This document shows positions 48,501 through 61,500 of a DNA stretch of 64,000 nucleotides, in pieces; the stretch's first letter is position 1; every line of letters begins with the position of its first letter. Under the pieces are notes generated by a model. It did no database searches, was not told the origin of the DNA, and saw nothing but the letters and a program-made list of their open reading frames with translations. The translations under genes were made by a program, and so were the position numbers. Source of the stretch: Apostichopus japonicus (taxonomy: Eukaryota > Echinodermata > Holothuroidea > Aspidochirotida > Stichopodidae); contig NC_092572.1 in assembly GCF_037975245.1 (NCBI RefSeq), positions 17,772,273 to 17,836,272 on the forward strand, in the 5' to 3' direction.

Positions 48501-51500
48501 TAAGCTAATGAGCTGAACATTGACATCTATTGTCTTTGTGTTATGAACTAGCATGCATACAGTACTATACAAACAAGCTTTCTGCCACTTGTTCCCAACA
48601 TATCAGGTTTAATGTAAGTAATTGACATAAATTATAATTTCACAACACTTTCCTGAAGGATGGCTGCTTCACCAAGGAAATCTGACCTAATTATAATTAC
48701 ACAGATTAATTACTTTTGTCTATATTTATCTCTGAAGAAGTAGGTTTTAGTAATCACACAACTATACTACATAGGTATAGAAAGTTATTTTAATTACTGT
48801 AAGGATTACAGTTAAAGATAGATACAGTATTGTCCAAGCAATGAGTGCTTTGACATAAATATTTCAACAAACACTTCTGCTTTTAGACTCCTTTAAAAGT
48901 GGAAGAATATTAACCTGTGCTAATTAATTCTGGCTTTAAAGTTATCTATAAATCTAAATTCTGGGCCAAGTTTGTTTTATTTTCGTAATCAACTCAAAGT
49001 GTTTAAAGTAATTACTTCATCTTCTACAGGATATATCTGTCAGTGATGGAGGAAATTTAACCTAATTCTTTTTCCGATAATGGATTTATTCTGTCATAAA
49101 GTCTTCTGGATGACGACTTCTGTCAAACCCTTGCTCACGTTTTATTTTAGACCGGAAAAAACCCTCGATTGTTCTACAGACCATTTATAGAAAAGTATAA
49201 ATGGCATCTGGCAACTCTTCCTCCAGATGTAAATACTGGCTGCACAGAAGTCACCAGAAGACATCAGGATCCTTTAAAATGTATATATTCCAATCTACTT
49301 CCTGACTTAGATATAGACAAGTGATCCAACAGTAATACACACTGCCTAAAACTGCATTACATATATGCTAATATTCATTAAATATTGAGATATGATACAG
49401 TCTGCAACAGATCTTTCTTAATTGTTTGGAGGATGGAAGGATATATATTCCAGTCTAATTATAGTCCTAATTTAAATATAGACATATGATCCAACAGTAA
49501 TACACACTGCCTAAACTATATTACATACATGATAATATTCATTAAATATTGAGATATGATACAGTCTGCAACAGATCTTTCTTAATTGTTTGGAGGATGG
49601 AAGGATATATATTCCAGTGTACTTATAGTCCTAATTTAAATATAGACATATGATCCAACAGTAATACACACTGCCTAAAACTACATAACATACATGATAA
49701 TATTCATTAAATATTGAGATATGATACAGTCTGCAACAGATCTTTCTTAATTGTTTGGAGGATGGAAGGACCTATATATTCCAGTCTAATTATAGTCCTA
49801 ATTTAAATATAGACAAGTGATCCAACAGTTATACACACTGCCTAAACTATATTACATACATGATAATATTCATTCAATATTGAGATATGATACAGTCTGC
49901 AACAGATCTTTCTTAATTGTTTGGAGGATGGAAGGACCTATATATTTTCCAGTCTAATTATAGTCCTAATTTAAATATAGACATGTGATCCAACAGTTAT
50001 ACACACTGCCTAAACTATATTACATACATGATAATATTCATTCAATATTGAGATATGATACAGTCTGCAACAGATCTTTCTTAGATGTTTGGACGATGGA
50101 AGGACCTATATATTCCAGTCTACTTATTGTCCTAACTTAAAAATAGACAAGTGATCCAACAGTAATACACACTGCCTAAAACTGCATTACATACATGATA
50201 ATATATTCATTCAATATTGAGATATGATACAGTCTGCAACAGATCTTTCTTGGATGTTTGGAGGATGGTAGGACCTATATATTCCAGTCTTCTTATTGTC
50301 CTAACTTAAATATAGACAGGTGATCCAACAGTAATACACACTGCCTAAAACTGCATTACATACTGTACATGATAACATTCATTCAATATTGAGATATGAT
50401 ACAGTCTGCAACAGATCTTTCTTAATTGTTTGGACGATGGAAGGACCTATATATTCCAGTCTACTTATTGTCTTAACTTAAATATAGACAAGTGATCCAA
50501 CAGTAATACACACTGCCTAAAACTGCATTACATACTGTATATGATAATATTCATTAAATATTGAGATATGATACAGTCTGCAACAGATCTTTCTTAGACG
50601 TTTGGAGGATGGAAGGACCTATATATTCCAGTCTACTTATTGTCTTAACTTAAATATAGACAAGTGATCCAACAGTAATACACACCACCTAAAACTACAT
50701 TACATACATGATAATATTCATTAAATATCGAGATGTGATACAGTCTGCAACAGATCTTTCTTAATTGTTTGGACGATGGAAGGACCTATATATTCCAGTC
50801 TACTTATTGTCCTAACTTAAATATAGACAAGTGATCCAACAGTAATACACACTGCCTAAAGCTGCATTACATACATGATAATATTCATTCAATATTGAGA
50901 TATGATACAGTCTGCAACAGATCTTTCTTAGATGTTTGGACGATGGAAGGACCTATATATTCCAGTCTACTTATTGTCCTAACTTAAATATAGACAAGTG
51001 ATCCAACAGTAATACACACTGCCTAAAGCTGCATTACATACATGATAATATTCATTCAATATTGAGATATAATACAATCTGCAACAGATCTTTCTTAGAT
51101 GTTTGGACGATGGAAGGACCTATATATTCCAGTCTACTTATTGTCCTAACTTAAATATAGACAAGTGATCCAACAGTAATACACACTGCCTAAAACTGCA
51201 TTACATACTGTACATGATAACATTCATTCAATATTGAGATATGATACAGTCTGCAACAGATCTTTCTTAGATGTTTGGGAGATGGAAGGTGGTATGGAGG
51301 TATAGAAAGGGCATGTATGTGGAATGGGGGAGGGGGAGGGATGACAGGGAAAGTGCAAGAATTCTCTTCTAGCATAATTTGGGGGGAGTGGGATGAGTGG
51401 AGGGGGGATGTTTGTAAGGTCTGTTTTATATATCACCGCCATGTTAGTATAATTGTCTCAGACAGTATGGCTTAACAAATCTTCCACACAATTTTCAATT

Positions 51501-54500
51501 CCAGTCTTCACTGTACATCCTACAAATCCATACACATTTGTTTAATATGCCGAGGGCAGCAGAATTACCAACAGACGTGACTTGGCTTTGCTATAACTTA
51601 AAAAGCCAACATCTAAGTTCAATACAATCCAGTCTCTTTACATATAATAGCTGCTGATTTTAAACTATACGACCCTATGAATCTTTCAGCTGGGTGAAAT
51701 ACTCCAACAGTACAACAAAAGGCCCAATTTCAGACAATGGAACAAACTTCTCAACACTGTACAAAATCATCCATGCTTGTCAAGAAGGCACAATGGGTCT
51801 TTATTTGTATGGCCTATGCAATGAAGCATGAGGGAATTGCCAACTTCAGTAATTGCTGAATATGAAGATAAAATATACCACACTATGCATGGTTGCAAGA
51901 AAAAAGTATAATGGAGTGTTAGCTCAGTGGTTAACACCGTTGCCTTTCAATCATAAGGTCCCCGATTCGAGTCACTCCAAGATTAATGTATGTCGCCCAG
52001 TTACAGAGTTGTTGACAATTAACAATTCCTAATCATGGACGTTAAATATGAATGTGAGAGACTGACTTCGGTCAGCTTGCGGATTTGATTAGCCAATGAG
52101 GCTTCTTCGCGAGTTCCTGCTTGCAGGAGGATCTAATATACATAATGTACATCAGGTCTACAGAGCATGTGTATGTCTGTGTGTCTGTAATTTTTATACA
52201 TATTCATGAGTTTCTTAATTTTTTTCACGTAAACTTACCATCATCGATGACAGCCACTACAACTCCCTCTCCGGTGATATTATGTAACCAGATGTCAGTA
52301 ACGTTAATATCCATTCCACGGGTCTTCGTATTATGCTAGATCACAAAAATAAAAGAAGAAAAAGGAAAACATCAAAGTTTGGTAAGTTCTAAAAAGGACG
52401 GTCAACAGACACAAATTATTCATAAGCTACGAGTTACACATTACACTTTGTTGAAAATAAGAAAGAGCTGGTATTGCGACTTTGAGACAATTTATCATCG
52501 TTACATGGGATTAACCTCTGGAACTCGTCTGAGAATAACAGATTAAGAGATTAGGAAGTTCAGGAAGGTCATAAAGCTGATCCCAGATGTCCATACTTCC
52601 CTCTTTTGATCTCCTTTCATATTTAGAGATTTTTCTTAGGTTAAATGAGTATTTGAAAAATGATTAATTATATACATTTCATTTTATCATCCATCGGACA
52701 GCTTTCACATTAATATCAATATTAGTCACATTAATGCAAACTAAGCAAACTGGAAAACCTTAAGAAAAATGTTTTCCACAATTGTTATGTTCATTATTCA
52801 ATACACAAATCTCACTTTTAAAACCAAACCGATGAACTGAAGTAGAACTACACTGCCATTGGGGATTAAAGGTATTGAATAACACAGGCAGAAAATATTC
52901 TGAACAAGTCATATCTCAATAGGTACAAATATATTACCTATTCAAGAAAAACACAGTTGAAAAGTGTGAAATTCTAAGAATGTTCTCTACAAGAAAAAAT
53001 TCTGAACGAGTCATATCTCAATAGGTACCAATGTATTACCTATTCCAGAAAAACACAGGAGTTGAAAAGGGTGAAATTCAAAACTATTCTCTATGTAATA
53101 AAAAGATATTTTGTCAATACAGCTCTATTGCAGGTCAATAACACATCCGAAAAAACCAAGTATTTTTGCCATTGAACAAATCATTGAAACAAATAAATAA
53201 AGTAAGTTCAGGGTAAGTTCATAGGGTTCAATTAGAACCCTGCATGCTCTGTGGGTCTATACAGAGTATCATCAAGGCCTCTCTAGTACTGGTTTCCTTC
53301 CTGTTAACACTGAAAAGAACCATTTGTTGCTAGCAGACTTTATTCTGGTGAACAAAATTAAGATTTCCGACAAAAGGAATTCTGTTGTGGATACCAACAG
53401 GAAGATGATACAAACATGTATCTTTAATAGGGCAAAATAATATGATTTATGTGAGTTCAAAGCAATCATCCAATTTTAATGTCAAGTTATTAGTATTTAA
53501 TATTTTTTTTTTTTCATTTTGGAAAATGTTGTACCATATATATGTGAGCTGTAAATTCTAACACGACTGTACAAAATATAGTTATAAAACAAATAAATGT
53601 TCTATAAGATTTGGATTCATCACATCATGAAATGATCGCTGTGCCTGTTTCTGATTCAAATGCAGTGACAGAGAACTCTTAACGATACCAAGTCCATGTA
53701 AAGAGAAATGTGGGACTTTGGGTCAGACTTGTCATATAAAAAGTGTTAAAACAATTCAAGATTTACACTACTATCTGGAGTGAATCTAAAAGCATATATC
53801 AGTACTGAACTTACATGTACAAGTAGCAGTTATCAAGTATAGCACAATAGGTCAATAATGACTATAATTGCTTGTGTGAAACACTAGGGTCAGTATTGGC
53901 TACCATAGGCTTAACTGCTTATGTGAAACACTACGATCAGTATTGGCTACCATATATAGACTTAATTGCTTGTGTCAAACACAAATTAGGATCAGTATAG
54001 GCTACCATATATACTTAACTGTTTGCGTCAAACACTATGATCAGTATAGGCTACTGTAGACTTAACTGTTTGTGTCAAACACAAATAGGACCAGTCTTGG
54101 CTACCGTAGACTTAATAGTTTGTGTGTACATATATCACTAGGACCAGTATTGGCTACCATACACTTAACTGCTTGTGTCAATCACAAATAGGATCAGTAC
54201 TGGCTATCATAGACTAAACTGCCTCTGTCGAACACAAAGAGGATCAGTACTGGCTACCGTAGACTGAGTGAAACTAAAAGCATCAACCAGGGCTAACCAA
54301 ACATGTTAATTATCAATAGTCTGTACACATATACTGTACAATTTAACTTAAATGTTTGTGTGGAATAAAATGACCAGTAATTGGTTGTGTACAGTACTAG
54401 ACTGAGTGAAACTATGTATACCTGTCATATAGGGTATGTATACTTCAGCACTGTCCTGTCAAGTATGAATCTGAACAAACTTGCACATTCAATGTTTTCT

Positions 54501-55381
54501 GTAAAAACACAAGGACCTGTATAGGCTACCATAGACTGCATATACATGTATAAATAACCTCACTTGATTCAATGTTAACACAGACACAGACAAATTATTT
54601 TCCACTTGGTCAAGCAATGGAGAGCCATTCATAGATTCCTAGGTGTGATTATTAACAGGGAACATGTCACAGAGAGGATCACGTGTTGACTTTGGGGAGA
54701 AAACTATAAACTTGATGGATCATGTGAATTAAACTCATATTTAACTAGCTATTATGTACCAGCGTAGCCCAACCAATCAAAAATCTTTCCACTTCACTAT
54801 ACTGTTGTTGTTGGTGCAGAACTTGTGAATTATAATTGGTAGCCAAGCAATAAGTTAAATGCTATCAACAATCAACAGTTCTTTATGGACCTTTTCAACG
54901 TTTGCTATTTATTTTAGTTTTAAGTTTTACGATTCAAAAGATATAAATAGTCGTAGGCCTTCATGCTATCTAACCATGAAAAGATATATGCCCGCTATTA
55001 ACATAATGCAGCGCATTATTATTCCAACCTTGTTACAAACATGACCCTTTAGGTATAATACACTTTGTGATAATGCACAATGTCAATTTAGTTTGTAACA
55101 ATTACATCTAAAATCCTATCACAAACTGAGAAGTTAGAAGCTGTACCTAGGTATTGCTCAGTGTATTTTCTGTTATAGAGTTCCAGTATGCAGATGTCAA
55201 AGCCTTTGTGCTGAGTGGTAACAGCTCTACAGATTACTGTCATTGCTCAGTATTGCTCAGTGTATTTTCTGTTATAGAGTTCCAGTATGCAGATGTCAAA
55301 GCCTTTGTGCTGAGTGGTAACAGCTCTACAGATTACTGTCAATTTGGATTTCTAAACTTATAACCCTGCAGCTTACAATGG

Positions 55382-55462
<81 letters not shown>

Positions 55463-55484
55463 TATGTGTATATATATATATATA

Positions 55485-55538
<54 letters not shown>

Positions 55539-58500
55539 TATAAATATATAGATATAGATAAACAGTACTCGTACGAAGTTCAGCCTACACAACAAACTGT
55601 TGCACACTGAGCTATGTTAACTTGGTTGCTAACAGGAAGACTAGCCTACTGATAGCGACATGTAATTTACAAAGAGTAGCCTATACCCTAGTACTGATAG
55701 TAAACATTATAAATGTCAACACTAGTATACATCCTGTCACTCCCAGGTTGAGGGGTCATACATACCACATGTACTACACCATATAATTCACATCGCACCA
55801 CTGTAACATATTTTGTGTAACGGATCGGGGCATTGGGAATTTATCGCTTTTCTTAACTGTTTTTAGTATTACAGTTTAGAAATTTAAAAGCTGTTACTTG
55901 ACACATAGGCCTCCAGTACAATTAAAGTAATACAATAATCCACCAAGGGGACCAATCACCTATCATCGCTAAGATACTACTTAATTAGCAGAGGTTAATT
56001 CCTTGTCCAAGGTCATACTGACCAGTGTCTTTTCACTGAGGGCATTGGAGCGTTTCACAAGTTCGTTTGGATACCTCTTTTCAGATTTATATTCTTTTCT
56101 GTTATTTTTAATCTCTCACTCTTTTTTTTCCTTTTTTTTCAATCCATCATAAGAATTAATTAAACAGCTTCTGGAAACAACAAATACTATCATCAAACAG
56201 CTTACATTTTAAAGAGAGCAAGGAGCAAGGGTCATACAAAGTTATGAAAACCATAGTGGCTTGGGTACAATTGTAGCCAGATGAAACTCATCTGAGGGGG
56301 CCAGCACAGTCACATGGTGGGCTCTACTTTAGGTGGTTTCTCCAAGGGGGATGGTGGTGCCATGTCTGGGGTACCCCTCTTCCACCCCACTCCCCACCAC
56401 CCCCCCCACCACCCCTGTCATATGTTCTTTTGTTTGTGTGTTTATCACCACTTCCTTCTTTAAAAGTTACTGTCTGTATATTTGCCTTAGAACCCTAGCA
56501 TTAATATTTTCTCCAGTTTTATCATTATCGTTTCCTCCCAAAACTTTCCAACCTGCAGACCGACTGCACTCCCAAGTTGCAGCCCGAATAGAATGATTTA
56601 CTTTCCCTAGTATACTGACATTCATAAATTTTATTTTATCATTGCAGAAGGATCCAGACAAGTTCAGGAACCTCAGAGAATGTAGAAAATATGATCGACG
56701 AATTCCTGTTAATTCAGATCAAGTTACAGGTAATAGCCAAGTTCTGTATTATTTTTAGCATTATTAGATCCTTTGGTAATAACTCAAACAGGAGGTTACA
56801 CATCCTTTCATAGGAAAAGATACTTTCGAAAACAAGGTCGTACCAAAAATACGACAGCGCTCTCTTTTATAATTTATACTGTACGGTAAGGATTCTTTTC
56901 GCTGCCAATTAAAAACATCAAGTGCTGTTCTTTTTCGTAGGAATTAAAAGCCACTGTCATGTTACAATTGAAGATGACAATTGGACCAAATATAAACAGC
57001 TTTACTCTACTGTATATATAGATATATAGATACATAAGTTGACGACGCAGTACTTCACGCTGCAAACACTTTCACATACATACCAAACTAATATAAGCCT
57101 AATTTCCCAGTTCATTCTCATTGCCCAAACATAAATTATTCAAACTCTCCTTATAACTTGAAAAATATGTATTTATCGTCAAAAATAGTTTTGAACAATC
57201 ATCCTTCTTTTTCTCTATTTCTCTCCCTATCTCTCTCTCTCTCTCCAAATTTTTCTTCTTTTTTTTTCGTTGTTTATTTTCATTATTAAATTGGTAACCT
57301 TGGTAATATAATCTAGATAGTCACTCTTGCAGAATTCCACCAGTTCGCCTATAATGTTTTGATATTGGTTTACAAATAAAAACAGTACATTTCCACTGAC
57401 CTTGCCCCTCTATATTGAGTTATTTGTACTTCTCATGGATTTAAACTTATTAAAGCCATTTTTCCCCACATATATATAACTTCAGTTTGAAAACTTAAAA
57501 AAAGACCACATCAACTGACTTGAAATGTCCATCTTCCCCAATCTAATTGTATTTTGATTGATTTTGCAGCAGAATAAGACCTTGTAAAACGGAAAGGTAA
57601 GATTTTTTTTTTTTTTTTTTTTAATTTGTGGAAAAATTTGAGAGCTGATATTGGCTGTTGCTTCTACAGTATATAGACAAAGTTTGTTCAGGCTCAAGAG
57701 CTTTGTTGAACGAAGGAAATAACGTTTATTGTAGCACGCACAGTACAAACAGTATATACGGTCGCACGACGATACATTACGTAGACGCGAGTAAAATGCC
57801 AAACAGAGGATACATAGATGAAGCAAATTTGAGTCATTTATTAAATAAAAATGGTCCGATTATTTCACATAGCAAACAACCGTAAAATGTCACGAGACAT
57901 ATATGTGAACACACCTCGACTTTAGTTGATTTGCTATCGAGACAAATATTTGATTGAAAACCGTAGAAGGAAAAAAGTGTCTGTAAAATATATTCTATCG
58001 TTAATAGAGCGTTTAATCAATCATAATGTAATATTTTATATTAATGACACATTAACTAATGAACAGAAGCATATTAAGACAGCAGCAAATGAAACTGGGA
58101 ATCATGATATCAAATATTGATATCACACAAGCTACGTTAATAAGAATGTGTTTTCAAATTTTGTACGATACCGAACAATGTTCGTTGCACATGACGAAAG
58201 TCTGTTGCGACTCGAGATGAAGCATGCATTTTGGTATTCGCTAGAACTCTGCTGACAATTTCAAATTTAGAGCATTCATTCGAGCGTTCTGGAAGTTGAT
58301 AGAGAGCTGCCACAAGGGCCTCAAGAGGACCCCAGACACATGGGAGCAAAGACCTTGAAAATTTCAAGCACTTGAAATTTCCTTCAGATATGAAAATACC
58401 ATGGATTGTACAGAAATGAACATTGGCTTTTTAGCAAAAGAGAAAGTTTAACAATATAGTCTGTAAATTTGATAACAGCAAATCTACATTAGTGCAGTAG

Positions 58501-61500
58501 TACTTAGTGCAGTAGTAAGGAGTCAGAAATTTAGAAAGGGACATAGCCGGCATTTAATTGAAAATCAAGGGCTGTACGGTACTGTATAAGTTGCTGGGAA
58601 TTCTGAACTCAGCATGTGAAAGGGGGAGAACTATAATTAGCTAGATGTTGGAAGCTTGGGTTTAATAGTCCCCGAGTTAAAAAAAAACATTTGTTGCTGA
58701 GGTCTACCTACATGTGGAAAGCTTCTTTCAGATCTATCTCTTGTAACCAACCACATTTGGAGTTAAAAATATCTGAATTAGTAACTGAATTACACAAACA
58801 TATGAATTATGCAGGTTATTAGTCCAGGTTGGAGGTACTGAAAACTGACTATAAATTGTTACCGACTGCCAAATGCATCATCAAAATTCACATCTGTTAA
58901 AGTCTGCTGGTTGCTATAACTTTAAACATGACCCAAGCTGATCAGATCTGTTTTCAAGGAAATGACCAATCTCTCTCAAGAACTAAATAACAGGAGCTAC
59001 CAAAAGCGATTTCCATCGCTTAAAAAAAAAAAAAAAAAAAAAATGTGTCAAAAACATCCTTTTTGTTTTTGCCTTGATTGAAAGAGAACTTCCAACTGGC
59101 AGGATATAGTGGTTTCCTTTTCCAAACAAGGACCATTTTGAGAGATTTCCGTTTATTTTCCTTTCAAAAACACAATCAACTTTGTATGATCTATTGGAAA
59201 TATGCCAATTTTAACAACTCAGCCAAATATTCCTATATCCACTTCATCATTTCAATTAGTACTGTAAAAAAAAAAAAAATGGAATATGACCTCTTACTAT
59301 GACCGAGCATAATTGATTCCTAGATGTAGTTCTTGGTGTATATATGGTTGTTATGTTAAGTGTCAAAGCGATGTGACAATGTTATTATCATGTACAGTTA
59401 GTATTGTACAAAGTCTGCTTTTATAGACTTGTATATTCCACAAAAATTCCGAGCCGAGTTATCTGTCCTTGTAAATTACGCCCTCGGTAACGCATTGTCA
59501 CACATACTCTTGACATTTTGGATATAAAGAAACAGTTAGTCTCTAAGCTTGAGTACAGTAGTGGTACTCACATGTAGCGCAACAATGTACTCATTCTTGT
59601 ACTTAAATAGGGGTACTCTTCATTTACTGCATTAGAAGTATTCTTCTTGTACTTAATTAGGGGACTATTCTTGTAGTTAATTAGGATATTCTTCTTAAAT
59701 TACTTAATTATGGATACTCATTCTTGTACTTAATTAGGGTATTCTTCTTGTACTTAATTAAGGTAATCTTCTTGTACTTAATTAGGCGGACTCATACTTG
59801 TACTTAATTAGGGGAACTCATAGTTGTACTTAATTAGGGATACTCTTCTTGTACTTAATTAGGGGAACTCTTCTTGTACTTAATTAGGGGTACTCTTCTT
59901 GTACTTAATTAGGGGTATTCATTATTGTACTTAATTAGGGGTACTCATTATTGTACTTAATTAGGGGTACTCATTATTGTACTTAATTAGGGGTATTATT
60001 CTTGTACTTAATTAGGGGTACTCATTCTTGTACTTAATTAGGGTATTATTCTTGTAATTTATTAGGGGTACTCATTCTTGTACTTAATTAGGGTATTATT
60101 GTTGTACTTAATTAAGGTAATCTTCTTGTACTTAATTAGGCGGACTCATACTTGTACTTAATTAGGGGAACTCATAGTTGTACTTAATTAGGGGTACTCA
60201 TTATTGTACTTAATTAGGGGTACTCTTCTTGTACTTTATTAAGGTACTCTTCTTGTACTTAATTAGGCAGACTCATAGTTGTACTTAATTAGGGGTACTC
60301 ATTCTTGTACTTGTACTCATTCTTGTACTCATAAAATTGTACTTAATTAGGAGTACTCTTCTTGTACTTAATTAGGCGGACTCATACGTGTACTTTTTTG
60401 GGAAGTTCCTTCAAAGTAATATGCAGCTCACATACTTTGTACATCTAACTCTAACACATTAGGGAATCGGACCGGAATATTGGGCTGGTTGGTAGCCTGG
60501 TCGTTGAGACAGGAATATAGCTAAAAGTTTACTTTGCAATATAGTTACAAGTTTACTAACTGTGTTCTAGACATCCTAGAGTAAAGGGGTGCAGTTGTAA
60601 TGAACAGACAGGTAAGTAAGAACATTGCTACAATATTGGATACTGTACACGAACCTGACCTACTATCCAAAGCAAAACTATCCTATGGGATGCCATCATA
60701 ATTCCTGTGTTATTTTCTTCTAAAGTTCTTTGATGCATCCTCGTTTTTTTTTTACCATTGCAATATCTATAGTTACAAGCAGGAACTCTCTCTGACAGTC
60801 AAGGCTAACCACTCGTGACACCCCAAGGTGCCATTACATCTGGACTCCACACACCAGAATTCACCCAGCAAGTCAAGCGCCTAATGAACTTCCTTTAACG
60901 GCAGCTGCTCCCTGGATATGTGAGCAGATTTCTCTGTTCAATTTCAAATCAGATACCTTGCAGAGAGTATTGATCATATCTGAGTGACAAAGATGTGATC
61001 GCTTCCCAAAATCCTGGAAAAGTGTGTCACGGCTTATACTACACATATGATACGCTAGTAGTTAACATTGTGCTTGTCACAGTGAGCCTATTTGTAGGTT
61101 AATGGTTAATCGACATTCAGACTTTGACAGATCAGGAAAGAAAATAACTTGGAACATGTCAGACATTTTTAGGGAGAGAATACAATACTTAGAGAATCAG
61201 TGCTTTTAAGATATATCTAATTCAGGTCGGGCATGCATCTGTTCTATGGTAAGGAAATTCTCTCAGTGGCTACACCCTACAGATGAGATTCGCACCCCCA
61301 GGGCACACTGAGAAGTGGTACACTGTAATGCCCAGTGAGTAAACTGTTTGAATTGTGTCTGAGAGTGACAAGTTACACAATGGCCAGGATTAAAGTACAC
61401 TTTTGTAAAGTTGTTTAACAGCCTATGAGGACCTACAAGTTACACAACTAGGGCTATACACATGTATGCAGTAGCTCTACAATTCAGAAAGCTAACTAAA

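Larger units (their letters stand above)
47893..52238 (-). other. Intron 2 of PCSK7-like gene
   Basis: Dominated by a satellite array at 49281-51290. A full-length SINE lies about 100 bases inside the intron from exon 2. Otherwise AT-rich unique sequence. Confidence 0.7.

Noticed and set aside
51913-51980. Possible tRNA gene (A and B boxes, closing acceptor stem)
   Set aside because: The same sequence is the head of a dispersed SINE with a common body and tail, so it is a tRNA-derived retroelement and not a functional tRNA gene.
58137-58367. 76-codon minus-strand frame in intron 1
   Set aside because: No recognisable motif, no splice signals at its edges that fit, and AT-rich unique surroundings; kept as non-coding.
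59575-60395. Regular short repeats resembling a CRISPR array
   Set aside because: Units are contiguous without unique spacers, and the window is clearly from an animal genome.
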